A stretch of 64,000 bases of DNA from Pantoea dispersa. Lineage in GTDB: Bacteria > Pseudomonadota > Gammaproteobacteria > Enterobacterales > Enterobacteriaceae. The stretch is from the NCBI RefSeq assembly GCF_014155765.1, contig NZ_SCKT01000002.1, positions 404,427 through 468,426 of the forward strand. The letters are read 5' to 3'. The notes under the pieces are model-generated. The model worked only from the letters and a program-made list of their open reading frames with translations. It was not told where the DNA came from and did no database searches. Both the position numbers and the translations under genes were made by a program. Below are positions 1-8,138 of the stretch, piece after piece (within the stretch, counting starts at the first letter, position 1; every line of letters starts with the position of its first letter).

Positions 1-129
1 GTGCCCATGCAGCGCTACGGCACGGCTGCAGAAGTGGCGGCCACCATTGCGTTTCTTGCTTCGCCCGGCGCGGCTTATATCACCGGGCAGAATCTTCGCG
101 TGGACGGTGGCGTCACGCGAAGCGTGTAA
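1..129 (+). CDS. SDR family oxidoreductase, C-terminal end only
   Basis: The window opens inside this gene; only the last 42 residues are present, closing with TAA at 127-129. The visible tail has the typical end of a classical short-chain dehydrogenase/reductase: a stretch reading AAEVAATIAFLASP, then AAYITGQ and a VDGG motif four residues before the end. This C-terminal segment normally shapes the substrate pocket and the tetramer interface. The NAD(P)-binding motif and catalytic Ser-Tyr-Lys lie outside the window, so substrate and cofactor cannot be judged. Confidence 0.85.
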   Translation: MPMQRYGTAAEVAATIAFLASPGAAYITGQNLRVDGGVTRSV

Positions 130-337
130 CCGGCTTTGCTGTGCCTGATGGTCACAGCGGCACCTGATGTCTGCTGTGGCTACCGCCTGCCTGCTAAGGA
201 ATTTCTCAGCCTGTTTTCAAGACTGGTCTTGTCGTTTCGCGGCCTTATAACACGTCAGAATGTTCTTATTCGCTGACAGAATTTTCTGTTCTCAGCTGCC
301 GGATATTCCCGGTAAAACTTTCTGATTTGAGGTCGCT

Positions 338-469
338 ATGCCACTGCTTCTTCGTATGCGTCTGCACACGCTGCTAACTCCCGAACGCCATCTTGTCTGG
401 CGTTTCCTGCTAACAGGTTGTGCATTTTTCTGGATTCTGCTGGTGGTTGCCGTGATGGGGCTGCGCTGA
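338..469 (+). CDS. Tiny single-pass membrane protein (43 aa), YmiA-like
   Basis: A 43-residue reading frame with a basic N-terminal half (several Arg and His) and a hydrophobic C-terminal helix containing FFWILLVVAV. A short purine stretch (tgaggt) lies 5-10 bases before the ATG. The layout of a positively charged head followed by one helix with an FW(I/V)xxVVA core resembles the enterobacterial YmiA family of small inner-membrane proteins of unknown role. The next frame (499-630) has the same length and layout, so the two look like a tandem paralogous pair. No function is assigned; the main support is that two such frames occur side by side. Confidence 0.5.
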   Translation: MPLLLRMRLHTLLTPERHLVWRFLLTGCAFFWILLVVAVMGLR

Positions 470-498
470 TCGGTTGATGGCTGTTGTGAGGGATGATT

Positions 499-630
499 AT
501 GGTATTAATGTTATCGCCGCGCCTCAGTGCGCTGCTGAGTTTTTCCCGCCGGTTACTGTGCCAGCTGGCACTGGCTGCCAGCCTGCTGTTCTGGATTGGC
601 GTGGTGGTGGCAATCGTTATCGCGTACTGA
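499..630 (+). CDS. Tiny single-pass membrane protein (43 aa), paralogue of its neighbour
   Basis: A 43-residue frame starting at an ATG six bases after a GAGGG ribosome-binding sequence; an in-frame ATG two codons earlier overlaps that site and is less likely. It has an Arg-containing N-terminal half and a C-terminal hydrophobic helix containing LLFWIGVVVAIVIA. Length, charge layout and the FW core match the preceding 43-residue protein. The stop codon lies one base from the end of the convergent AraC gene. It is probably a small inner-membrane protein of unknown function. Confidence 0.5.
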   Translation: MVLMLSPRLSALLSFSRRLLCQLALAASLLFWIGVVVAIVIAY

Positions 631-631
631 C

Positions 632-1564
632 CTAATGTGCCTGCAGCCGCGCGGATAACTGTTCCGGCGGCAGCAGCGCAAATGCGCGTTTCATCACCCG
701 CGCCTCGTCAGCCGGGGTGCGACCAAACATCCGCTTAAACTCCCGGTTAAACTGTGAATCACTTTCGTAACCGACGCGTGCGGCGGCACCGGCGGCAGTG
801 AGATTATCGCGAATCATCATCAAACGCGCCTGATGCAGCCGTAAGGACTTGAGATACTGAATCGGCGAGGTCTGCGTGACGCTTTTGAAATGCAGATGGA
901 AGCGCGGAACGCTCATGCCCGCTTCGCTGGCCAGATGCGGCACATCCAGCGGCTGCTGCCAGTCAGCATGAATGCGCTGCAACGCCCGCGCGATGCGGCC
1001 AAAATGCCCCTGATAGGTCAACGCTGCGCGCACCGCACCGCCCTGCTCACCCAGCAACACACGAAAGCAAATCTCTTCTACCCGTGCCGGGCCTAAAACC
1101 TGCGCTTCCAGCGGATCGCTCAGCGCCTGCAACAGGCGCAGCGTGCTGTCCGCCAGCGTCTCATTTACCGGCGTCGAAATAATGCTGGCTGGTGTCTCCG
1201 CCAGCGGAATGTCTGCCGCTGCGACCTGCGTCACCAGGCGCGCCAGCGTGGCCGCATCCAGACGGATAGCCAGTCCCAGTAACGGTTCAGCCGAGGTCGC
1301 TTCAGTCTCAGCGGAGAACGGCAGCGGCACCGACAACACCAGATAGTGCTGCGCGTCGTAGCGATACATTTTGTCGGCAAGAAACGCCCGCTTCGAGCCC
1401 TGACAGATAATGATGATGCTCGGCTCATAAAGAACCGGCGTACGCGCCCACTGCCGGTCGGCACGCATAAAGCGCACGCTGTCGAGCAGTGAGGCCGTGT
1501 AACCTTCCTGCGGTGCCAGCTGGCGCAGCAGCGCGCAGGTCTGCTGTTGTACGGTTTGCGACAT
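632..1564 (-). CDS. AraC family transcriptional regulator
   Basis: A 310-residue regulator with the AraC_N type N-terminal cupin-like domain (about residues 20-170) and a C-terminal AraC/XylS DNA-binding domain with two helix-turn-helix motifs (about residues 195-295). The family signature region reads ARVGYESDSQFNREFKRMFG followed by TPADEAR. Proteins of this layout commonly control a neighbouring oxidoreductase gene. Here the gene is divergent from an SDR gene starting at 1725, with about 160 bp between the starts, so that SDR is the likely target. The inducer cannot be told from the sequence. Confidence 0.88.
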   Translation of the reverse strand: MSQTVQQQTCALLRQLAPQEGYTASLLDSVRFMRADRQWARTPVLYEPSIIIICQGSKRAFLADKMYRYDAQHYLVLSVPLPFSAETEATSAEPLLGLAIRLDAATLARLVTQVAAADIPLAETPASIISTPVNETLADSTLRLLQALSDPLEAQVLGPARVEEICFRVLLGEQGGAVRAALTYQGHFGRIARALQRIHADWQQPLDVPHLASEAGMSVPRFHLHFKSVTQTSPIQYLKSLRLHQARLMMIRDNLTAAGAAARVGYESDSQFNREFKRMFGRTPADEARVMKRAFALLPPEQLSARLQAH

Positions 1565-1724
1565 AACGGGTTTCCGGTGAGAGGTTCAGGCAAAGCATAG
1601 CAAGGTTTCTTTCTTACTCACAACCGTGACGAGAGAATCAGGCAATGATGCGCCACAATCCGGTCTGTTCGCTTTAGCCGGCGTTTTCCACAATAGCCTC
1701 GTCAACCAACACGAGGAAATCATC

Positions 1725-2459
1725 ATGGCTCATTCTAATGCGAAAGTGATTATTCTGACCGGCGCCAGCAGCGGCATCGGCGAAGCGATAGCGCGTCTGC
1801 TGGCCAGTCAGGGGCATAAACTGGTGCTCGGCGCGCGCCGTACCGATCGGCTGGCGATACTGTGTGATGAACTGCGTGCCAGCGGCGCACAACTGAATTA
1901 TCTGGCCACCGACGTGACGCAGCGTGCCGATACGCAGCAGCTGGCCGATTTTGCCCGCGATAAATATGGCCGGATTGATGTGATGATCAACAATGCCGGC
2001 GTTATGCCGCTGTCGCCGCTCAGTGCGCTGAAGGTGGATGAATGGGATCGTATGCTCGATGTCAACGTGCGTGGCGTACTGTACGGCATCGCTGCCGTGC
2101 TGCCAGTCATGGAATCGCAGCAAAGCGGCCATATCATCAATATCGCCTCGATTGGTGCGCTGGCGGTATCGCCGACGGCAGCGGTGTACTGCGCCACAAA
2201 ATTCGCGGTTCGCGCCATTTCGGATGGCCTGCGTCAGGAATCGCGCCAGCTGCGGGTGACGGTCATTAATCCCGGTGTGGTGGAATCGGAACTGGCGGAC
2301 ACCATCACTGACGAGACCGCACGCGTGGCCATGCAGAGCTATCGTCAGATTGCGTTAAAACCCGAAGCCATTGCGCAGGCGGTGAGCTGGGCCATTAATC
2401 AGCCTGGCGAAGTTGATGTCAATGAGATCACGGTGCGCCCTACTGCCAGCGCGCATTGA
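1725..2459 (+). CDS. SDR family oxidoreductase
   Basis: A 244-residue classical short-chain dehydrogenase. The N-terminal Rossmann motif reads TGASSGIG, followed by NNAG in the core and an active-site region with the IASIG serine and YxxxK as YCATK. The start chosen at 1725 has a GAGGA ribosome-binding site 8 bp upstream. A longer in-frame start at 1626 would add 33 residues that do not look like SDR sequence. An Arg-Arg pair after the second beta strand suggests NADP(H) preference. The divergent AraC regulator probably controls it. The substrate is unknown; the family ranges over alcohols, ketones and aldehydes. Confidence 0.88.
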   Translation: MAHSNAKVIILTGASSGIGEAIARLLASQGHKLVLGARRTDRLAILCDELRASGAQLNYLATDVTQRADTQQLADFARDKYGRIDVMINNAGVMPLSPLSALKVDEWDRMLDVNVRGVLYGIAAVLPVMESQQSGHIINIASIGALAVSPTAAVYCATKFAVRAISDGLRQESRQLRVTVINPGVVESELADTITDETARVAMQSYRQIALKPEAIAQAVSWAINQPGEVDVNEITVRPTASAH

Positions 2460-2473
2460 GGCTAATGGAGCGT

Positions 2474-2496
2474 GGCGATTTCAGGCTGAAATCGCC
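2474..2496. repeat. 23-bp palindrome of the GATTTCAG/CTGAAATC family
   Basis: A near-perfect palindrome whose arms are GGCGATTTCAG and CTGAAATCGCC around a single central base. It sits between the convergent SDR and corA genes, where it could form a bidirectional terminator hairpin. The same core recurs at 60397-60418 and 60608-60628, and diverged forms occur at 17571-17645 and 60356-60381. It is therefore a dispersed intergenic repeat rather than a unique site. Confidence 0.7.
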
Positions 2497-2538
2497 CTGG
2501 CCTGCGCGTCTGGTGACAGCGCGCGCAGGCCATCACGC

Positions 2539-3507
2539 TTACAGCCAGCCCGCTTTTTTCAGCCGCCACCACATAACGAAACAGATCACCAGCGTGACCG
2601 CCAGCGCCGCCGGATAGCCAAAGTGGCTGTGCAGCTCGGGCATGTCTGAGAAGTTCATGCCGTACATACTGAAGATGATGGTCGGCACAATCAGGATTGC
2701 CCCCCAGCCGGCCAGTTTTTTATTCACCTCACTCTGCTGTACCGAGACCAGTGCCAGATTCACCTGCATGGCGCTGGCCAGCGTTTCGCGCATGTCTTCG
2801 GCATCAATCATTACGTGGTGCGCGTGATCCTGCACGTCGCGCAGATAGGCGCGCAGATTTTTTGGGATGATATCTTCATGGAAGCGCACCAGCTGCGGGC
2901 AGATTTCCGTCACCGGCATTGCCGCATTGCGCAACGACAGCAGCTGACGCCGCAAATGGTAAACATTTTCCAGCGTGACGCTGTCAAAGCGGGTGGTGAA
3001 CATGCCGTCTTCCAGGTCAGCAATACGTTCACTCAGCGATTCGGTGATTTTGCTGTAGTTATCGACGATAAAATCGAGGATGCAGTAGAGCGCATAGCCG
3101 GGTCCCTGGCACAGCATGGCATGATTTTTTTCGGCTTTAGCGCGGATCGCTTTATAGCCCTCAACCGAACCGTGACGCACGGTAATCAGAAAATTTTTGC
3201 CGAGGAAAAAGTGGGTTTCGCCAAAGCTGATGCGCTGGCGATCTTCCATGTGTGCGGTTTTCACCACGATAAATACCGATTCGCCGTACTGCTCAATCTT
3301 AGGCCGCTGATGCGCCACCAGCGCATCCTCAATCGCCAGCTCATGCAGGCTAAACTCCTCCTGCAGCGTTTGCATGAACGCCGGATCGGGTTGATACAGG
3401 CCAAGCCAGACGAACGATTTTTCCTCTTTCAGCACTTCGCTGATTTGATCGACTTCGACATGCTCTTCGCGTTTGCCGTGGCGATACACCACGCAGTTAA
3501 TCACCAT
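2539..3507 (-). CDS. corA: CorA family divalent metal ion channel
   Basis: A 322-residue protein with the CorA architecture: a long soluble N-terminal domain rich in charged helices, then two C-terminal membrane helices joined by the signature loop YGMN (inside IFSMYGMNFSDMPE), ending in a basic tail. The family forms pentameric inner-membrane channels for Mg2+ and sometimes Co2+ or Ni2+. An alternative in-frame ATG at 3546 would add 13 residues. The inner start is preferred because AAGGA lies 10 bp upstream and the protein then begins at the usual beta strand. It is convergent with the SDR gene, with a palindrome between them. Confidence 0.85.
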   Translation of the reverse strand: MVINCVVYRHGKREEHVEVDQISEVLKEEKSFVWLGLYQPDPAFMQTLQEEFSLHELAIEDALVAHQRPKIEQYGESVFIVVKTAHMEDRQRISFGETHFFLGKNFLITVRHGSVEGYKAIRAKAEKNHAMLCQGPGYALYCILDFIVDNYSKITESLSERIADLEDGMFTTRFDSVTLENVYHLRRQLLSLRNAAMPVTEICPQLVRFHEDIIPKNLRAYLRDVQDHAHHVMIDAEDMRETLASAMQVNLALVSVQQSEVNKKLAGWGAILIVPTIIFSMYGMNFSDMPELHSHFGYPAALAVTLVICFVMWWRLKKAGWL

Positions 3508-3603
3508 TTTCGCGTTGTCCTTGTTGTACTCACTATCCCTAATCATAGCTGCAAAGCAGGTGCCAGTGCGCCGTCATCTTTGCGCCGGTCATCTCGCAAC
3601 CGC

Positions 3604-3924
3604 TTACGGTACGCCAAAATAGCGCAGCAGCGCCGTCATCACCGCCGCACCGATGATTACCAGGATCAATGGCGCGCGACGCCAGGTGAGAAACACCGCG
3701 AACAACACGCCGGTGAGCCGTGCGACGCCGGCGAAATCGGTGCCCTCAAACAGCGCGGTGGTGACAGCGACAGCCAGCAGCAGCACCGTTGCCGCGTCGG
3801 ACAGCATGTTGCGCACACGTTCCGACATGTGCATCCGGCTGCCCAGCCGGTAACCGGCAAAGCGAATCGCATACGTCCCTGCAGCCAGCAGCGCGATGCC
3901 GGCAATCACTAAACTATTTTGCAT
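3604..3924 (-). CDS. AzlD family branched-chain amino acid export subunit
   Basis: A 106-residue, very hydrophobic protein with about four membrane helices and the AzlD-type N-terminal sequence ending in RFAGYRLG. AzlD/YgaH proteins act with AzlC/YgaZ as two-subunit exporters of valine or other branched-chain amino acids in the inner membrane. The gene overlaps the end of the azlC-like gene by 11 bp, so the two are translationally coupled. It is shortish but complete for the family. Confidence 0.85.
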   Translation of the reverse strand: MQNSLVIAGIALLAAGTYAIRFAGYRLGSRMHMSERVRNMLSDAATVLLLAVAVTTALFEGTDFAGVARLTGVLFAVFLTWRRAPLILVIIGAAVMTALLRYFGVP

Positions 3925-4591
3925 CTTTACGCTCCCGCCAGCTCAGCAAACCGAGTAAAGAAAAAAGCACCGGCATACCGGCTGGCACAAAAGGCGTTGC
4001 CAGTACGGACAGCAGCGCACCGAGGGTGGCCGGAATACGCGTGCGACGCTGGCGCAGCGCCGGGAAAATCAGCGCGATCAGGATGGCCGGAAACACCGCA
4101 TCCAGGCCAATCGCCGACACATCAGGAATAAAGCGTCCAATCACCGCACCGGCAATCACCGTGAGCGGCCAGATGGCAAAAATACCCAGTCCGCAAATCC
4201 AGTAAGCCGCCCGACGCTGCGCCAGCTTTGGCTGTGAAATACCGAACACCACGCTCTCGTCATTTATGATATGGCAGCCCAGCAGACTGCGTCCGCCCTG
4301 CCCGACCAGGTCTTTCACCGCAATGCCAAACGGCAGATGACGTGCGTTGACCAGTAAACCGGCTGCGGCAGCGGTTAGCGGACTGCCGCCGCCTGCCACG
4401 ATGCCGATAAATAAAAACTCGGATGCCCCCGCCAGCACCAGCGTCGAGAGCGCAATCGGCACCCAGAGCGGAAAGCCGTCGGCAGCGGCGAGAGAACCAT
4501 AGGAAAGGCCAACGATGCCGTCGGCCAGACAAACAAGGAAGATCGCTTTCAATACGCCGCGATCAAGCGGTACGGCACCCAAACGCATCAC
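3914..4591 (-). CDS. AzlC family branched-chain amino acid export subunit
   Basis: A 225-residue membrane protein with the AzlC/YgaZ pattern: an early SYGSLAAADGFPLW segment, a central motif around VNARHLPFG, and several hydrophobic helices. It is the large subunit of the AzlCD (YgaZH) exporter. The small subunit follows immediately with an 11-bp overlap. An XRE-cupin regulator starts divergently 99 bp away and is the natural candidate to control this pair. The transported amino acid is inferred from the family only. Confidence 0.87.
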   Translation of the reverse strand: MMRLGAVPLDRGVLKAIFLVCLADGIVGLSYGSLAAADGFPLWVPIALSTLVLAGASEFLFIGIVAGGGSPLTAAAAGLLVNARHLPFGIAVKDLVGQGGRSLLGCHIINDESVVFGISQPKLAQRRAAYWICGLGIFAIWPLTVIAGAVIGRFIPDVSAIGLDAVFPAILIALIFPALRQRRTRIPATLGALLSVLATPFVPAGMPVLFSLLGLLSWRERKDAK

Positions 4592-4690
4592 AATTTGATC
4601 TCATAACGAACAAGAAAGACGTTATAATGAACGCACCGTACGTGTTTTACAAGATGAACAAAACGTTCGATATAAAGAACAGGAGTAATT

Positions 4691-5239
4691 GTGACCCCGC
4701 CCATTGCTATCATTGCCGCCGGACTGGTGCGCGAACGCCAGCGTGCCGGACTTTCGCTGACAGAAGTAGCGCGCCGCGCTGGCATCGCCAAGTCAACGCT
4801 GTCGCAACTGGAGGCAGGCAACGGTAACCCCAGCATTGAGACGTTATGGTCACTGTGTGTGGCGCTGAATATTCCCTTTGCACGGCTGATGGAGCCGGAA
4901 GTGAAAAAGATGCAGGTGATTCGGCGTGGCGAAGGCATGGTGGTGTCAGCAGAGTTAGCAGACTTTCAGGCCGCGCTACTGGCCAGCTGTCCGCCGGGCG
5001 GCCGCCGCGATCTGTATTTGATTACCAGCCAGCCCGGCGCACCGCGCGCGTCAAAACCGCATCCACCGGGTTCCGTCGAACACATTATCCTGGCACGCGG
5101 CCGCGCGCGGGTTGGCCTGATGGAAGCGCCGGTCGAACTGTTCCCGGGCGATTATATTTGTTATCCCGCCGATGAACCGCACATCTTCGAGGCGCTCGAG
5201 GCCGATACCATGGCGGTACAGTTGTCAGAGCAGAATTAG
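4691..5239 (+). CDS. XRE family regulator with C-terminal cupin domain
   Basis: A 182-residue regulator starting at GTG, directly after an AGGAG ribosome-binding site. Residues 8-65 form an XRE helix-turn-helix (LTEVARRAGIAKSTLSQLE is the recognition region). Residues 110-180 form a cupin barrel with the HIILARGRARVG and PADEPHIFEA strands. Regulators of this HTH-cupin build bind small ligands in the barrel and often sit beside AzlCD exporters. The divergent position relative to azlC supports control of amino-acid export. Confidence 0.87.
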   Translation: MTPPIAIIAAGLVRERQRAGLSLTEVARRAGIAKSTLSQLEAGNGNPSIETLWSLCVALNIPFARLMEPEVKKMQVIRRGEGMVVSAELADFQAALLASCPPGGRRDLYLITSQPGAPRASKPHPPGSVEHIILARGRARVGLMEAPVELFPGDYICYPADEPHIFEALEADTMAVQLSEQN

Positions 5240-5367
5240 GTGTGCAGCCTGCAAATATGGACTCGCTCACAGCAAAAGTTTGTGAGCTCAATCCGTTTAG
5301 TGGTTACTGAAAGCTCCGCAAAAGGCAATCTGCCGTGCCGGGATAATAGTCGGTGGCATAATAAGGA

Positions 5368-5664
5368 TTACAGCGCCTGTAAAGCGTTGATGAGTAATGG
5401 CTGCTGCTGAATCAGATAAAGCATTTTCAATGCCGGACCGGTAGGGTTGCGTCTGTGCTGCTCCCAGCTACGAACAAGATCCACGCTAACGCCCATCGCA
5501 TGGGCAAATTCAACTTGTTTTAGCCCGGCATTCTTTCTGATCAGCTTTACATCCGGCAGTTCATGACGGTGGACACGGTTCATATCCGGTGATTCATGAC
5601 CCTGCTCAATGGCGACCATTTCCTGTACGCTTTCCAGCAGGTCATTAAATAGCTGTTTTTCCAT
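5368..5664 (-). CDS. Helix-turn-helix antitoxin of a HigBA/RelE-type pair
   Basis: A 98-residue protein with an XRE-type helix-turn-helix in its C-terminal half (IRKNAGLKQVEFAHAMGVSVDLVRSWEQ, seen in overlapping pieces) and an acidic N-terminal half likely to wrap the toxin. It lies 25 bp downstream of the toxin gene on the same strand. This toxin-first order is typical of higBA-like and NadS-type loci. The antitoxin would neutralise the toxin and repress the operon through the inverted repeat at 6032-6074. Confidence 0.83.
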   Translation of the reverse strand: MEKQLFNDLLESVQEMVAIEQGHESPDMNRVHRHELPDVKLIRKNAGLKQVEFAHAMGVSVDLVRSWEQHRRNPTGPALKMLYLIQQQPLLINALQAL

Positions 5665-5689
5665 AATTTAATCTTCGCAGGTCTGTGGC

Positions 5690-6025
5690 TTAGAGGTTTA
5701 TTTGTTGGGTAAATACTTTCAGCAACGCTTTTTCCGCTTCATTTAAATCATCCTTCACATTTTTGGGATAGATGAGTAACAGATAAATTCTGCCTGAGCT
5801 CAGGCGGGTGTAATAAATAATCCTTGTTCCGCCACGTTTACCCATTCCGGCCCGGCTCCAGCGAATCTTTTTGCATCCTCCGGTCTGACTAATGGTGTCA
5901 CCTGACTCATGATGCTCAAGCAAAAAAATTTGCAGTTCCTGAAATTCTTGATCGTCTGCCAGCAGACTCTGACGAGCTTTTGAAAACACGCGCGTTTCGA
6001 TAAATTCCAGATAATTACCCGTCAT
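5690..6025 (-). CDS. RelE/HigB-like toxin of a type II toxin-antitoxin pair
   Basis: A 111-residue basic protein with the RelE/HigB fold signature: a central GGCKKIRWSRAGMGKRGG segment, then RIIYY and a beta-hairpin IYLLLIYPKNVKDDLN, ending in a short helix. Such toxins are ribosome-dependent or free mRNA endonucleases. The residues expected for RNA binding (Arg and Lys in the central loop) are present, so the toxin looks intact. It is the first gene of the operon, with the antitoxin downstream. On a plasmid such a pair may add to stable inheritance. Confidence 0.83.
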   Translation of the reverse strand: MTGNYLEFIETRVFSKARQSLLADDQEFQELQIFLLEHHESGDTISQTGGCKKIRWSRAGMGKRGGTRIIYYTRLSSGRIYLLLIYPKNVKDDLNEAEKALLKVFTQQINL

Positions 6026-6031
6026 TTTAGT

Positions 6032-6074
6032 CGTACCCCGTACTGATTTCCAGCTATTTTTGGTACAGGGTACG
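6032..6074. promoter_or_regulatory. Candidate operator of the toxin-antitoxin operon
   Basis: A 12-bp inverted repeat, CGTACCCCGTAC at 6032-6043 and GTACAGGGTACG at 6063-6074 (11 of 12 positions complementary), starts 6 bp upstream of the toxin start codon. The arm centres lie 31 bp apart, about three helical turns, which suits two antitoxin dimers. Autoregulation is inferred from the family. Confidence 0.6.
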
Positions 6075-6216
6075 GCTTTAGGATTTTGAGCGAGATGCGT
6101 ATCGTCTTAAAACCCATTAGCGAAACCACTATCACAATTTCCTATGACTAATGCGGATGATTGCGCTGCGGCGCGGTGGCATGCTGTCAGCATCATTGGC
6201 AGAACAGCAGGAACAT

Positions 6217-6738
6217 ATGGACATTATTCCCGCGCAGCCGCATCACGCGGCGGCGATACAGAAGATTTACGCCTGGCACGTGCTGCACGGCACCGCAACC
6301 TTCGAAACGGAACCGCCGGCGGAGAGTGAAATGCTGCGGCGCATTAATGACGTGCATGAGCGCGGCGGTTACTGGCTGGTGGCTGAGGAGCAGGATCAGG
6401 TGCTGGGTTACTGCTATCTGGCGCCGTATCGTCCGCGTTACGCCTACCGCTTCACGCTGGAAGACTCTATCTATCTCGACCCGCAGCAAACCGGACGCGG
6501 TATCGGTAAAGCGCTGCTGCAAAAAGCGGTGGCGCTGGCCGAAGCCGCTGGCTTTCGCCAGATTATTGCGATTATCGGTGACAGCGCCAACCAGGGCTCG
6601 CTGGGAGTACACCGGGCGCTCGGTTTTGAGCACACCGGCGTGATGAAATCGGTGGGTTACAAACATGGCCGCTGGCTGGACACCGTGGTAATGCAACGGA
6701 GTCTCGGGCCCGGTGACAGCCAGCCGCCCGATCGCTAA
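6217..6738 (+). CDS. GNAT family N-acetyltransferase (phosphinothricin acetyltransferase-like)
   Basis: A 173-residue GNAT enzyme. The N-terminal pattern (AIQKIYAWHVLHGTATFE) and the acetyl-CoA binding loop QTGRGIGKALLQKAV match the Pat/Bar/YncA group, which acetylates phosphinothricin, methionine sulfoximine or related amines. The start at 6217 has a CAGGA site; an upstream in-frame ATG at 6151 adds a non-homologous stretch. The C-terminal VGYKHGRWLDTVVMQR motif is typical of the group. It is convergent with an ABC ATPase gene, with a 4-bp overlap at the stop codons. The true substrate is unknown. Confidence 0.85.
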   Translation: MDIIPAQPHHAAAIQKIYAWHVLHGTATFETEPPAESEMLRRINDVHERGGYWLVAEEQDQVLGYCYLAPYRPRYAYRFTLEDSIYLDPQQTGRGIGKALLQKAVALAEAAGFRQIIAIIGDSANQGSLGVHRALGFEHTGVMKSVGYKHGRWLDTVVMQRSLGPGDSQPPDR

Positions 6739-8138
6739 GCCGCTTCCATGGCGATCACCCGATGCGTGCCTTTCTCCAGCAGATCGCGATCATGACTCAC
6801 CAGCAGCACCGCGCACTGCTGCTCACGCGCCAGTTCCGCGATCAACTGCCATGTTTGCTGCTGCACCAGCGGATCGAGGCGTGACGTCGGCTCATCGGCA
6901 AACAGAAATACCGGCCGCAGCAGCATCACCCGCAGCAGCGCGAAGCGCTGCAGTTCGCCGCCGGAGAGCGCCTCTGGTCGCCGCGTCAGCAACGCGGGAT
7001 GCAAGGCCAGCCGCGCCATGAGCGCATCGCGCTGTGCCGGCGGGAGAGCGTGACGCCGCAGCAAATCGTTGATGCTTTGCCCCAGCGTGCGCTGTGGCGG
7101 AAACAGCGCGGAAGGATCCTGATAGATTTTCTGATATTTCAGCGCATCCGCATCAGCGTGGTGCGTTACGCGGCCCTGCTGCGGCGCGAGCAACCCCAAC
7201 AGCACGTCGCCGAAGCTGCTTTTGCCGCTGCCGCTGGCACCGTGCAGGCCAACGATTTCACCGGCGTGCAGCGTGAAATCGCGTGGCACACCCAGCCTTT
7301 TGCCCCCGCGCGCCAGCACAATGTCCTGGGCGCTGATGACCGGCCTGGCACCGATCACCGTTTGTTGTCGGGCGGGCCAGACGGCCGGATCGGCAGCCAG
7401 CAGCGCGCGCGTGTAAGGCTGCTGCGGTGACTGCAACACCTGCTGCGCCGGGCCCTGTTCAATCACGCTGCCTTTATGTATCACCAGCACGTCGCCACCC
7501 AGCTGGCGTGCCAGGGCAATGTCGTGGGTGATGGTTAACAGCATGCCGCCGTCGGCCACTTCACGCTGTAACAGCTGGCTGACTTCATCGCGGCGCGCCA
7601 CATCCAGCCCTTTGGTCGGCTCATCGGCAATCAGAATCTGCGCGCCACCGGCACGGGCTGCCGCAAACGCGGCGCGCTGTGCCATGCCGCCGGAAAGCTG
7701 CCACGGATAACGCCGTGCCGCCGCGGCCAGGCCAAGCTGCTGCAGATCCTGCTGCGCCGCTGCAGCGCTGGCGGCGGGCGGCAAACCGCGCACGAAGCGA
7801 TGCCCTTCCGCCACCTGTTGCTGAATCGCCATGGTCGGATCGAGCGATAGCCACGGCTCCTGCGGCAGCGAAGCCAGCGTATTGCCCCACAGCCGACGCA
7901 GTTGCGCCGTATCATGCGGCAGCTGAAAGCGTCTGCCGTTGATCATCACCTCACCGCTGGCCTGCAGCGATGGCGGCAATATCCCCATGATCGCCTGCGC
8001 CAGCAGACTTTTCCCCGATCCGGTTTCGCCGAGCAGCGTCAGCGGCTGACCGGGTTGTAGCCGCACATCCACCGGCTCAACCAGTGTTTCAGTCGCTGTG
8101 GCAACGCTCAGCCCGGTGATCTGTAATCCCTTCATCAT
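6735..8138 (-). CDS. Fused two-domain ABC transporter ATPase (NikDE/OppDF type)
   Basis: A 467-residue protein with two complete ABC ATPase modules in one chain. The first has Walker A GETGSGKS, signature LSGGMAQR and Walker B ILIADEP. The second has GASGSGKS, LSGGELQR and FLFADEP. Most nickel and peptide importers use two separate ATPases, so this is a fusion of the D and E subunits. The start at 8138 overlaps the stop of the permease gene as ATGA. It would power the importer formed with the two permeases and the binding protein upstream. All catalytic motifs are intact. Confidence 0.9.
   Translation of the reverse strand: MMKGLQITGLSVATATETLVEPVDVRLQPGQPLTLLGETGSGKSLLAQAIMGILPPSLQASGEVMINGRRFQLPHDTAQLRRLWGNTLASLPQEPWLSLDPTMAIQQQVAEGHRFVRGLPPAASAAAAQQDLQQLGLAAAARRYPWQLSGGMAQRAAFAAARAGGAQILIADEPTKGLDVARRDEVSQLLQREVADGGMLLTITHDIALARQLGGDVLVIHKGSVIEQGPAQQVLQSPQQPYTRALLAADPAVWPARQQTVIGARPVISAQDIVLARGGKRLGVPRDFTLHAGEIVGLHGASGSGKSSFGDVLLGLLAPQQGRVTHHADADALKYQKIYQDPSALFPPQRTLGQSINDLLRRHALPPAQRDALMARLALHPALLTRRPEALSGGELQRFALLRVMLLRPVFLFADEPTSRLDPLVQQQTWQLIAELAREQQCAVLLVSHDRDLLEKGTHRVIAMEAA

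Noticed and set aside
2815-3912. 365-codon open frame on the plus strand across corA and azlD
   Set aside because: It is antisense to two clearly recognised membrane protein genes, has no family features and a Gln/His/Arg-rich composition typical of shadow frames in GC-rich DNA.
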